64,000 bases of DNA from Myxococcota bacterium (lineage in GTDB: Bacteria > Myxococcota_A > UBA796 > UBA2385). Each line of letters opens with the position of its first letter. Position 1 is the first letter of the stretch. The notes under the pieces were generated by a model that worked only from the letters and a program-made list of their open reading frames with translations, made no database searches and was not told the origin of the DNA. Of the stretch, positions 26,198 to 34,492 are shown one piece after another. The stretch is from the NCBI GenBank assembly GCA_023150805.1, contig JAKLKF010000026.1, forward strand, positions 1 to 64,000, read 5' to 3'. Both the position numbers and the translations under genes were made by a program.

Positions 26198-26602
26198 ATG
26201 CGGTGGCTGCCTTCGCTGGTGCTGGGGGGGTGCCAGGGCCTTGCGGGGTCCTGGACGGGCCCGCTGGTCTGCCTGGAGGCGGACGAGACCATCGACGGCC
26301 AGGCCGCCGTCACCCTGGTGGCCGACCGGGGCGGCGAGCTGGCGGGCGAGCTCCGCGCCGAGGGCGAGCACGTCAGCGCCGCGGGGCGGCAGGAGCTGGT
26401 GCTGGCCTGGGAGCTGGAGCTGGAGCGGACCTCTCCCTCGGGTCGGCAGGAGCTGACCGCGCGGATCGACGACTGCGTGCGCTACGTCGGCGGTCAGCTC
26501 GAGGACCAGGCCTGCCCGGCGGGCGAGGCGACCTGGCTGTGGGACGGGGCCGACTCCATCGAGATGCAGGGCGAGGACTGCACGCTCTCGCTGGTGCGCT
26601 GA
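26198..26602 (+). CDS. Small secreted lipoprotein
   Basis: 134 residues. MRWLPSLVLGGC contains a lipobox at Cys12. The mature part is beta-rich and reads like a small sandwich domain: SWTGPLVCLEADETIDGQ, ELAGELRAEGEHV, DSIEMQGEDC. The form GSWTG...L.G...L is similar to the C-terminal domain of the kinase at 31748-33634. Its stop is immediately followed by the GTG of the next gene, so the two are probably translated together. Function unknown. Confidence 0.6.
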   Translation: MRWLPSLVLGGCQGLAGSWTGPLVCLEADETIDGQAAVTLVADRGGELAGELRAEGEHVSAAGRQELVLAWELELERTSPSGRQELTARIDDCVRYVGGQLEDQACPAGEATWLWDGADSIEMQGEDCTLSLVR

Positions 26603-28723
26603 GTGGGTCCGGCCGACCTGCCCGACCTGGCCCGTCGCGGGCGCCGCCAGCTCGGCCGCCTGCTGCAGCGCGAGGTGGTGGAGGACGCCGCCGCCTGCGC
26701 GCGGGCGCTCACGGCCCTGGTCGGCCGCGCGCCCGAGGGGCTGTCCCTCCCCGGCGGTCCCAGCTCGGTGCCGCGGGCCCTGCTGACGGGCAACGCGCTG
26801 CAGGTCATGGCGGCCTGCCCCTGGCCCTCGGCCATGATGCGCCAGCTCGACCCGGACGACCCCGCCTTCCTGCCCCCGCTGGGCATGCACCCGGTGCTGG
26901 CGGCCCGGGACCGGACGCTGCTGGGCCTTCCCGAGCGTGGAAGGCTGGCCTGGGTCGATCCGCTGGGCTGGTGCGGGCTGGGGGACGGCCCGGCGGTCAC
27001 GGCCTGGTTCGGCGAGGGCGAGCCCGGCGGCGGCGGTGGGTGCTGGCCCCTGGGGCGCGCGCCGGACGAGGCCCGGGCGCCCGAGAGCGCCCCGGTCGAG
27101 CAGCGGCGAGGGGAGGGGGGCCTGGGCGTGGTCACGCGCGGACGCCGGGGATCCCTGGAGCTGGAGCTGTCGATCCTCCCCGTGGTGCTCGACGGCGCGG
27201 TGGCCTGGGCCCTGGTCGCCCGCCTGCGGCGGCTGGGCGGCTCCGCCGGTCCGGCCCACCTGAGCTTCGCGCTGCGCCCCGCCGGGACCGAGGGGGTCCG
27301 CCCCGTCTTCCAGCTGGCCCGGGACGCCGCGGGGCTGTGGACCGCCGACGGGGTGCCGATCCTGGCGGTCGGCGAGCGTGGGCAGCACGCGCTGCTGGGC
27401 AGCCACGGCCAGCCCGACCCCTGGGCCCTGCTCGGCGCCGGCGGGGGCGGCCTGCAGGGCGCGGCGGCGCCTGGCCAGGTGCACTGCCCGGTCGGCCTGG
27501 CCAGCGGCGCCGAGGTCTACCGGGCCTGGCTCGCGCCGGGCCAGGAGCTGGCACGCCTGGCGATCCTCGCGCCCCCGCGGCGCACCGCCGAGGTCCTCGA
27601 GCGCACCTCGGCCGAGAGCCTGTGGGCGGGGGCGCAGGCGGACCGGCGGGGCCTGCTGCAGTCGGGCTGCGAGCTGGTGCTCTCCTCGCACAACCACGTG
27701 CTGGAGGCGGCGCGCCAGCGGCTGCTGGTCGAGCCGGTCGATCCGGACGAGGCCGTCAGCCTGGGCGGCCTGCTCGGCGCGGTCGCCCTGGCGCGCCTGG
27801 GCTTCCAGCGGCGGGCGGCCGACCGCATCGCCGCGGGCCTGGCGCGCGTGCGCCGGGACGGGACCCTGGAGGGGGCCGAGGGCCCGGAGACGGCCGCTGC
27901 GCTGGCCTGGGCCGCCGCCGAGCACCTGCGCTGGACCGACGCGTCGACCCAGGCACGGGCCACCCGCCGCGCCTGGCTGAGGCTGGTCGAGGGGCTGGTC
28001 CGTGCTCCCTTGCAGGCGGGCGGCTTCGCCCTGTTCGGCAGCCGCGGGTCGCGGCGCTGGTCGGCGATCTGGCGCGCCGCGGCGCTGGTCGGCTGCGCGG
28101 CCGTCCTGCGGGACCACCACCACGTCGCCCGGGGGGAGGACGCGACCCGGTGGGGCCTGGCCGGCGCCGCCGCCGCCGAGGAGCTGGACGGCTGGCTGGG
28201 CGACGGTCCCTGGACCAGCGCGCGGGATCGCGTCCACGACGGGTCGGCGGCGGCCCTGCTGGCAGCGGTGTGGCTGGGGGTGGTGTCGCCGCAGCACCGC
28301 GGCGTCGGGCCGACCCTGGTCGCCCTGCGCCAGCGACAGTGGCACGGCGGCGGTGTCCTGCTGCACGGCGGTGCGCACATCGCGGCCACGGCCCTGCTCG
28401 TCGCGGCGGAGGAGCGCCGCAGCCCGGGCCTGGACCAGCTCGACCTGGTCGCCCGGCTGGCCAGCCCGACCGGCGCCCTGCCGACGGCGCGCCACCCGAC
28501 CCGCGGCGCGGTGGGCGAGGGGGATGACGTCCTGTCGGCCGCGCTGTTCGTGCTGCTGGCCGTCGAGCGGGTGCAGGCCGGGCGTGGCGTGCTCCGGCTG
28601 CTGCCGGGCCTGCAGCGCGCCCGGGGCCTGCCCACGCCCTACGGCCCCATCGACGTCGACAGCGGCAGGGTCCGCGGGCAATGGCGCGGCGCGCCGCCGC
28701 AGGTGCGGATCGGCGGCGCCTGA
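26603..28723 (+). CDS. 706-residue protein of unknown function with helical C-terminal half
   Basis: GTG 26603 directly abuts the previous stop. No signal peptide is visible (starts MGPADLPDLARRGRRQLGRL). The N-terminal half is rich in Gly and beta strands. From about residue 330 there are successive amphipathic helices with Ala/Leu-rich inner faces and conserved-looking aromatic and acidic spots (SHNHVLEAAR, DEAVSLGGLLGAVAL, GPETAAALAWAAAEHLRW, LHGGAHIAATALL), the look of an (alpha/alpha)6 toroid as in some glycosidases. No catalytic motif can be named. Confidence 0.6.
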   Translation: MGPADLPDLARRGRRQLGRLLQREVVEDAAACARALTALVGRAPEGLSLPGGPSSVPRALLTGNALQVMAACPWPSAMMRQLDPDDPAFLPPLGMHPVLAARDRTLLGLPERGRLAWVDPLGWCGLGDGPAVTAWFGEGEPGGGGGCWPLGRAPDEARAPESAPVEQRRGEGGLGVVTRGRRGSLELELSILPVVLDGAVAWALVARLRRLGGSAGPAHLSFALRPAGTEGVRPVFQLARDAAGLWTADGVPILAVGERGQHALLGSHGQPDPWALLGAGGGGLQGAAAPGQVHCPVGLASGAEVYRAWLAPGQELARLAILAPPRRTAEVLERTSAESLWAGAQADRRGLLQSGCELVLSSHNHVLEAARQRLLVEPVDPDEAVSLGGLLGAVALARLGFQRRAADRIAAGLARVRRDGTLEGAEGPETAAALAWAAAEHLRWTDASTQARATRRAWLRLVEGLVRAPLQAGGFALFGSRGSRRWSAIWRAAALVGCAAVLRDHHHVARGEDATRWGLAGAAAAEELDGWLGDGPWTSARDRVHDGSAAALLAAVWLGVVSPQHRGVGPTLVALRQRQWHGGGVLLHGGAHIAATALLVAAEERRSPGLDQLDLVARLASPTGALPTARHPTRGAVGEGDDVLSAALFVLLAVERVQAGRGVLRLLPGLQRARGLPTPYGPIDVDSGRVRGQWRGAPPQVRIGGA

Positions 28724-28762
28724 GCCGGGGAGCGGCGGTCGGTCCCGCGGGCGCCGGGCCTC

Positions 28763-29650
28763 TCAGCCCTGCCGGTGGCCCACCCCGACCAGCAGCCGCC
28801 AGGCTGGCGCGCCGACCGCCGGCACCACGCCCGCGCCCAGGCCCAGGCGCAGCCGCAGCCCCCCGGGTCGGGCGTGCAGCCCGGTGAGCAGCAGCTCGGT
28901 CGGGCTGGCCGGCCCCTGGGCCCACGGCGCCGCCAGCGCGGTGTCGGCGCGCAGCTCCACGCCGACGCGCGTGCCCAGCTCCGGGGCGCCGGCGACCCGC
29001 AGGCTGGCCGCGGCGCGCAGGTCCAGCCGGTCGTCCAGCGAGAGGCCGCGGTCCTCTGCCCGCGGGGCCACGGCCACCTCCGCCTGCAGGCCGGCCCACA
29101 GGCGGCCGGGCGCCGCGTCGACCACGACCCCCGCCAGCCCGGTCGGCCCCGGCTGGCCCATCCCGTGCGTGGCCCCCTGCATCGGCAGGCGGGCGCCCGC
29201 CTGGGCCGCCAGCCCGACCCTGCCCGCCCCCCCCGGCAGGGCCGCGAACCTGGCCCGCAGCGCGGGATCCGCCAGCCCCGCGCGCGAGGCGGCCGGCGCG
29301 CCGTCCAGCGTCTCGCCCGTCGCGCGCACGACCATCGGCGCCGTGCCTTCCAGTCGCAGGTGGCGCCAGCCCCAGCTCGCCGACAGGTCCACCTGGGTCG
29401 CCGCCGCGATCAGGGGGATCCGCCCACCCTCCCCGTCGTCGTAGACCATGGGGGCGTGGGCGTGCTGCACGTCCACCCGCGCGACGAAGCCCGGCCGCGC
29501 GGCGGTGCCGGGCACGAGCGCCGCCTGCTCGCCGTCGGCCGCCAGCAGGGGCGAGGAGGCGTCGAAGGCGGGCAGGCCCTCGGCCGCGGCGGCCGGCCCG
29601 GGCAGGGCCGCCCCCGCCAGCAGCAGCAGCGCCCACGCACGGCGGCTCAT
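28763..29650 (-). CDS. Outer-membrane beta-barrel-like protein
   Basis: 295 residues with signal peptide MSRRAWALLLLAGAALPGPAAA. The pattern GFVARVDVQHAHAPMVYDDG, then repeated short beta strands ending in LRLRLGLGAGVVPAVG, matches the N-terminal barrel half that precedes the OmpA domain in many deltaproteobacterial OmpA-family proteins. Here the barrel stands alone with no OmpA domain. ATG 29650 overlaps the FecR-like stop by 4 bp. Last gene of the kinase operon. Confidence 0.65.
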   Translation of the reverse strand: MSRRAWALLLLAGAALPGPAAAAEGLPAFDASSPLLAADGEQAALVPGTAARPGFVARVDVQHAHAPMVYDDGEGGRIPLIAAATQVDLSASWGWRHLRLEGTAPMVVRATGETLDGAPAASRAGLADPALRARFAALPGGAGRVGLAAQAGARLPMQGATHGMGQPGPTGLAGVVVDAAPGRLWAGLQAEVAVAPRAEDRGLSLDDRLDLRAAASLRVAGAPELGTRVGVELRADTALAAPWAQGPASPTELLLTGLHARPGGLRLRLGLGAGVVPAVGAPAWRLLVGVGHRQG

Positions 29651-30480
29651 CGCGGGACCCCGGCCGGCAGGGAGAGGGGCCACCCCGCGGTGGGCACTCC
29701 CAGGAAGCCCAGGCGGTCGTAGGCCGCCACCCGCCACCACAGGCCGGCGATCTCCGTGGGCGAGAACAGGAAGTCGGGCTGCCACTGCGGCGGCCCGACG
29801 TCGACGGCCTCGACGATGTCGAGGAAGGCGGGGTCGGCGGCGAGCTGCAGGTGGTAGCCCGTGCTGCCCGGCACCGCGGTCCAGGCGAAGTCCGGCCGGC
29901 GCAGGCTGGCGTCCGCGGGAGGGTGGAGCAGGGCCTGCGGCAGCAGCAGGTCGGTGGGGGCGTCGGGCGCCCTTCCCGGCCGCATGCGGCTGCCCTTGCC
30001 GGCGGGCAGGTCGAGCACGCCGCCGTCGCCCTGGAGCTGGACCCGCCCGGTGACCGCCTCGGTGCGGGTGGCCACCTCCTCCAGGGTCACGCGGAAGCCG
30101 CCCTCGCGCCCCGCGGTCACGCCGTCGCGGGTGGCCACCTCGACCAGGCCGCCGTCGCGCGAGGGCGAGATCGTCACCCCGCCGCGGGAGACGTTGACGC
30201 GGGCGCGGTCGATGGCGGTGGCCAGGACGTCCAGGCAGGTGCCGCCCAGCAGCACCACGTCGTCGGCCCCGGCGTCGTCGGGGGAGGGGGCCAGCCGCAC
30301 GGCGGCGAAGGCGTCGGGGGCGGTGCAGATGGTGGCGCCGGCCGGCACAGTGGCGCAGCGGTCCACCGCGGTCGGCGCGCCGCCGGGCACCTGGACCCAG
30401 GCCTGCCCCGACAGCGAGACGATCACCGCGCCGTCCTGGGCCAGGGCCGGCGGCTGCAGGGCCAGCAGAAGGAGGATCAC
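29647..30480 (-). CDS. FecR-domain protein, secreted
   Basis: 277 residues, GTG 30480, signal MILLLLALQPPALAQ. Residues about 17-175 fit a FecR-type beta domain: VIVSLSGQAWVQVPGGAPTA, VPAGATICTAPDAFAAVRL, GGVTISPSRDGGLVEVATRD, and GRVQLQGDGGVLDLPAGKGS. Residues about 190-270 resemble a fibronectin-type or Ig-like module (RRPDFAWTAVPGSTGYHLQL). Stand-alone periplasmic FecR domains are common in Myxococcota and often sit with LysM or OmpA partners. It is coupled to the OmpA-like gene upstream (GTGA) and the barrel downstream (ATGA). Confidence 0.75.
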   Translation of the reverse strand: MILLLLALQPPALAQDGAVIVSLSGQAWVQVPGGAPTAVDRCATVPAGATICTAPDAFAAVRLAPSPDDAGADDVVLLGGTCLDVLATAIDRARVNVSRGGVTISPSRDGGLVEVATRDGVTAGREGGFRVTLEEVATRTEAVTGRVQLQGDGGVLDLPAGKGSRMRPGRAPDAPTDLLLPQALLHPPADASLRRPDFAWTAVPGSTGYHLQLAADPAFLDIVEAVDVGPPQWQPDFLFSPTEIAGLWWRVAAYDRLGFLGVPTAGWPLSLPAGVPR

Positions 30481-31751
30481 CGCGCCTCCGGGGGCAGGGG
30501 CAGGATGGTGCAGGCCCGCTGGCTGGCGGGGGGCTGGTCCGGGGCGACCTGGTCGGGGGCGGCCGCCACCTGGACGCGCGTGGGCGGCAGGCCCGCGGCC
30601 AGCAGGGCGTCGCGCACGGCCTCGGCGCGCGCCAGGGCCAGGGCGCGGTTGCGGGCGAGGTCCCCCTCGGGCGAGAAGCTGCCCCGCAGCTCGAAGCGCC
30701 AGTCCCCGGCGTTCTGCGCGAGGGTGACCAGCACCTCCCGGTCCGCGGCCGTCAGCTCGGCCGAGCCCTGGGCGAAAGACAGGGTGACCGGGGTCGGGTC
30801 GGGCCGCGACCGGACCCAGACCGCGTAGCCGCCGGCGATGGCGGGCTGCAGCACCTGGAGCTGGCCCGCGCCGCGGATCCGCACCTCGATGGGGCCCTCG
30901 GGGGCGTGGGTGACCGCGGTGGCGTCCGCGGCCAGCCGGACCGGCCGGCCGGCGACCTCGACCTGGTCCCCGGGGAGGGCGACCACGATCAGCGAGCCCT
31001 GGGTGGGCTGGAGGAGGGCCTGCAGGTCGAGGCCGTCGGGCAGGCGGACGCCGTCGAGGGGGGAGGGCGGTCGGTCGGACCCGTCGCCCTGCGCGCCGCC
31101 GCGCTCGCCGAGGAGGCGGGTGTCGACGCAGGCGCTGATCGGGTGGGGCACCCAGGTCCAGTCGAGGCGCGCGGGCGGCCCGGGCGGGGCGGGAGTGGCG
31201 GCGGCCTCCACCGGCGGCGCGGGCGTCGGCGCCGCGGGGCGGGGCCAGGCCAGGCCCACGCCCGCCTGCAGGGTGCTGCCGCCGCCCGTGGGGTCGAGCA
31301 GGTAGCGGGCCTGCACCCGCGGCTGCAGCCGTCCGCCGCCGGGCAGGTCCAGGGCGGCGCCCACCGACAGGTCGGGATGGACCGGGCCGGCCCAGCGCAG
31401 CCCTCCTCCCAGGGTCAGGCTCAGGCTGGCCTCGGGCGACAGGCGGGGAGCCAGGAACAGGCGCAGCTCGGGCCGCGCGCCGAGCCAGGGCTCGGCCTGC
31501 CCGTCCAGCCCGGCCTCGCCGGCCAGGTCCAGGTACAGCGGCCTCGCCAGCCGCAGGCCCAGGGCGGCGCCCAGCCCTCCTCCCACCAGGTCCGGCCGCG
31601 CCTGCTCACCCACCGCGCCCCAGGCCCACGCGCTGCCCTGGGTCCGAGGCGCCGTCGGGCCGTCCCCCGGCGCGGCCGCCGCGGGCCCGGCCAGGGCGGC
31701 GCCAACCGGCACCAGGCCGCAGGCCAGGAGCGCGCGCACCGCGAGGCTCAC
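30477..31751 (-). CDS. OmpA-like protein with N-terminal barrel and degenerate OmpA domain
   Basis: 424 residues, GTG 31751, signal peptide about 1-27. Residues about 40-170 are beta-barrel strands; a Pro/Ala linker follows. The C-terminus (about 325-420) has the OmpA beginning PVTLSFAQGSAELTAADREV and RNRALALARAEAVRDALLAAG, so the fold is recognisable. Where canonical OmpA domains have GHTD, this protein reads ELRGSFSPEGD, so the Asp and Arg that grip diaminopimelate may be altered. It may therefore bind peptidoglycan weakly. It is coupled by GTGA to the kinase gene upstream. Confidence 0.7.
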   Translation of the reverse strand: MSLAVRALLACGLVPVGAALAGPAAAAPGDGPTAPRTQGSAWAWGAVGEQARPDLVGGGLGAALGLRLARPLYLDLAGEAGLDGQAEPWLGARPELRLFLAPRLSPEASLSLTLGGGLRWAGPVHPDLSVGAALDLPGGGRLQPRVQARYLLDPTGGGSTLQAGVGLAWPRPAAPTPAPPVEAAATPAPPGPPARLDWTWVPHPISACVDTRLLGERGGAQGDGSDRPPSPLDGVRLPDGLDLQALLQPTQGSLIVVALPGDQVEVAGRPVRLAADATAVTHAPEGPIEVRIRGAGQLQVLQPAIAGGYAVWVRSRPDPTPVTLSFAQGSAELTAADREVLVTLAQNAGDWRFELRGSFSPEGDLARNRALALARAEAVRDALLAAGLPPTRVQVAAAPDQVAPDQPPASQRACTILPLPPEAR

Positions 31752-33634
31752 CCGCCGCTCCGGCTCAGCGTGATGGTCGCCGTGCGGCCGCCGATGGCCG
31801 CGTGGTAGCGGCCCGTGAGCGTCCGGCCGTCCTCGGCCACGGTCGCCTCGTAGCGGCCGGCGGTCGGATCCTCGGCCGGGTCGAGCTGCTCCTCCAGCAC
31901 CAGGGTGCGGCTGGCCTCGTCGTAGCGTCCGCGCACCTCGACGGTGCGGGCGATCCCGGTCGTCGGGTGGGTCGTCGTGAGCGTGCCGGACAGCGAGTCG
32001 TCCGGGCCCGCCAGGACCAGCCGTCCGCGCTGGACGTGCACGTTCCCGCTCCAGGTGCCGGCGACCGAGGCGCCGCCGTCGTCCGGCGCCGGCCCGGCCG
32101 GCAGGGTCACTGGCGGCGTCGCGGGGCCGCTGGCGCTGCGGGCGCCGGGCGCGGCGGGCGTAGGTTCGTGCGTCGCTGCGGGCTCTGCGGGCACTGCGGG
32201 CTCTGCGGGCACTGCGGGCTCTGCGGGCACTGCGGGCTCTGGCGCGGGCGTCGAGGGGAGCGGATCGCCGGGGCTGCCGGTCGCCGCCGGGGCTGTCCGT
32301 GTGGCGATCCCATTCTCTCCCGTCGGTTCTCCCGGCGACGGCGTGGCCACGGGCGGGTCCGCGGCGCCGGGCGCGTCTTCCGTGGTCGCCGCCGCCGGCC
32401 CCCCGGCCGCGCCGGCAGCCTCCACCTGCCCGTCCGGCCGCCCGACCCCGCGCCAGATCCCCCCCATGACGCCGATGAGCGCAGCGGCGGCGGCCAGCGC
32501 CGCGAGGGCCGCGAGCGCCGCGCGGGCCGGCGCGCGGGGGGGGGCGGCGCGGGGCTCGGCCGGGGGTTTCGCCGCGGTGTCACGGGGCCGCTCGGGCAGC
32601 GTGGCGGCGGGAGGCGGCGCCATGGGGCCGGTCGCCCGCGGGTCGGCGCCCTCCGGCGGCGGCAGGTCCTCCGCCAGCAGGGTGATGGCGGCCGTGATCG
32701 TGGCCGCGCTGGGGCGGAGGTCCCGCGCCGGCAGGTGGGAGTGGCCCCGCAGCTCCGGCTCGTGGCCGGGGAGGGCGGGGGCCTGTGGGCAGGGCGACAG
32801 CGGTGTCGAGGCTGCCTGGTCCAGCAGCGCCGCCAGCGCCAGGCCCATCGCCCGGGCGTCGGCGTAGCGGTCGGCCGGCGCGTAGGCCACCGCCCGGTTG
32901 ACCACCTGCGCCAGCTCGGGGGGCAGGCCGCGCCAGCGCACGGAGTCCGGCGCCGCGGCGAAGAGGTCGACGGGGTTCGCGGCCGTCAGCAGGTTGTAGA
33001 GGGTGGTGCCGGCGGCGTACACATCCGCCGCTGCGGTCACCGAGCGCGCGTCCAGCCGCTGCTCGGGCGCCATGAAGGCCAGCGATCCCATCGCCATGCC
33101 GGTCCGCGTGCTGCGGAGCTGGTCCTCGGCCAGCAGCGCGATGCCGAAGTCCGCCAGGCGGGCCACGCCCTCCGCGTCCAGCAGGATGTTCTGGGGCTTG
33201 ACGTCGCGGTGCACGATGCCGCGGACGTGGGCCGCCTGCAGGGCGGAGAGGACCTGGATCATCCACGGCAGGGCCAGGTCCGGCGGCATGGGGCCCCAGG
33301 CGTCCACCCAGTCCGCCAGGCTGCCCTGCTCGGCCAGGTCCATCACGACGTAGTCGCGATCCCCTTCGAAGCCGATGTCGTAGACCTGCAGGATGTTGGG
33401 GTGGCGGAGCTGCGCCATGGCCCGCGCCTCGGACAGCAGGCGCTTGCGCAGCGAGGACTGCCCGGCCGCGCGGGGGTTCAGCAGCTTGATGGCGCGGGTG
33501 ACGCCCAGCACCGTGTCCGTCGCCCGCCAGACCGTGGCGGTCGCGCCCCTGCCCAGCGGCTCCTCCAGGCGGTACCTGCCCTGGTGCAGCAGCCTGCCGA
33601 GGTCGGGGTCAGCGGTGGCCTCGGTCCCCCCCAT
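31748..33634 (-). CDS. Membrane-anchored Ser/Thr protein kinase (Hanks type)
   Basis: 628 residues. Kinase domain about 20-275: glycine loop LGRGATATV, Lys50 in RAIKLL, HRDVKPQNI with Asp144, DFG at 162-164 and MAPEQ. The full set suggests an active enzyme. A Pro/Ala-rich linker leads to one membrane helix (about 370-397). An extracytoplasmic low-complexity segment follows with an 18-bp DNA repeat encoding VPAEPA units, then a beta-sandwich sensor-like domain (about 520-628: SVAGTWSGNVHVQRGRLVL). It would sense envelope signals and phosphorylate cytosolic targets. It lies 4 bp after a lipoprotein stop and is coupled to OmpA-, FecR- and barrel-like genes, which suggests an envelope-sensing module. 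Confidence 0.9.
   Translation of the reverse strand: MGGTEATADPDLGRLLHQGRYRLEEPLGRGATATVWRATDTVLGVTRAIKLLNPRAAGQSSLRKRLLSEARAMAQLRHPNILQVYDIGFEGDRDYVVMDLAEQGSLADWVDAWGPMPPDLALPWMIQVLSALQAAHVRGIVHRDVKPQNILLDAEGVARLADFGIALLAEDQLRSTRTGMAMGSLAFMAPEQRLDARSVTAAADVYAAGTTLYNLLTAANPVDLFAAAPDSVRWRGLPPELAQVVNRAVAYAPADRYADARAMGLALAALLDQAASTPLSPCPQAPALPGHEPELRGHSHLPARDLRPSAATITAAITLLAEDLPPPEGADPRATGPMAPPPAATLPERPRDTAAKPPAEPRAAPPRAPARAALAALAALAAAAALIGVMGGIWRGVGRPDGQVEAAGAAGGPAAATTEDAPGAADPPVATPSPGEPTGENGIATRTAPAATGSPGDPLPSTPAPEPAVPAEPAVPAEPAVPAEPAATHEPTPAAPGARSASGPATPPVTLPAGPAPDDGGASVAGTWSGNVHVQRGRLVLAGPDDSLSGTLTTTHPTTGIARTVEVRGRYDEASRTLVLEEQLDPAEDPTAGRYEATVAEDGRTLTGRYHAAIGGRTATITLSRSGG
32177..32240 (-). 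repeat. 18-bp tandem repeat inside the kinase linker
   Basis: Three identical 18-bp units (32177-32194, 32195-32212, 32213-32230) and a partial fourth encode repeated Val-Pro-Ala-Glu-Pro-Ala. Exact DNA identity implies recent copy-number change, so linker length may vary between strains. Confidence 0.85.
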
Positions 33635-33638
33635 GGGC

Positions 33639-34445
33639 CTAGTAGCCGGCCTCCCACTGCAGGTCCTGCCAGCCCGGGTCCCCGGCGTCGATCTCCGTGC
33701 GGGTGGCGGTGAAGCTGCGGGTCCAGGCGCAGCTCTGGCCGACCGTCAGGACGCAGCGCTCGTCGGAGCAGTCCGCGACCGCCCGCTGGTTGACCACCGG
33801 CACGACGTAGCCCAGGCTGTCCAGGCGGGTCAGGTAGCTGGCGAAGGGGATGGCACCCGCCTCGCCCAGGCCCAGCTCCTCGGGCCACAGGTCGGACTCC
33901 TCCCAGCTCGAGGTGGTGCCGCCCTGCTCGGACCACGAGCCCTGGAGGGAGACGGGCACCTCGGTGCGCTCGGCGTCGGTCTGGGCCTGCTCGTTGGGCA
34001 GCTCGACCTGCACCCGCTGCACCGCCGTCTGCGCGATCTCCTCGACCCAGGCGTAGCCGCTCATGTGGGTACGCTCCTGGCGGGACAGCTCGGAGCGCTC
34101 CCAGGCGAAGGTGGGCGCCGCCGCGTCCCCTCCCTCCTCCTGCGGCAGCATCTCGCCGCCGCTGATCAGCAGCCAGCGGGCGCCGTCCCGCACGAAGCGC
34201 ACCAGCCGGGTCTCGGGAGAGAGCTCGACGTCGCTCTCCTCGGTCCAGCCGCCCGTGCCGGTGTCGCCGGTGTCGCCGTCGCTCTCCTCGATGGCGTCGC
34301 TCACGTTGTGCAGCAAGCGCTCCTCGCAGACCTGCCCGTCGGTGCCGTCGGCGGTCGCCTCTACGGCGATCTCCAGGCGCCAGACGCCGGAGAGGTCGAA
34401 GTCCTCGCCGCGGTGGCAGGCGAGCAGCAGGAACAGCGGGAGCAT
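33639..34445 (-). CDS. Secreted lipoprotein upstream of the kinase
   Basis: 268 residues; MLPLFLLLAC ends in a lipobox. GAGAGG on the minus strand precedes ATG 34445. The body starts DLSGVWRLEIAVEATADG, a beta-sandwich opening reminiscent of the kinase C-terminal domain, and contains acidic patches (EESDGDTGDTGTGGWTEE) and paired Cys near the end (ADCSDERCVLTVGQSCAWTR). Its stop is 4 bp from the kinase start, so the kinase is probably translated after it. A ligand or partner of the kinase sensor domain is possible, not shown. Confidence 0.65.
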   Translation of the reverse strand: MLPLFLLLACHRGEDFDLSGVWRLEIAVEATADGTDGQVCEERLLHNVSDAIEESDGDTGDTGTGGWTEESDVELSPETRLVRFVRDGARWLLISGGEMLPQEEGGDAAAPTFAWERSELSRQERTHMSGYAWVEEIAQTAVQRVQVELPNEQAQTDAERTEVPVSLQGSWSEQGGTTSSWEESDLWPEELGLGEAGAIPFASYLTRLDSLGYVVPVVNQRAVADCSDERCVLTVGQSCAWTRSFTATRTEIDAGDPGWQDLQWEAGY

Positions 34446-34492
34446 CGGGCACCTCTCGTCGCCCCAGGTGGACCGGGGCCAGGAGGGCAAGC

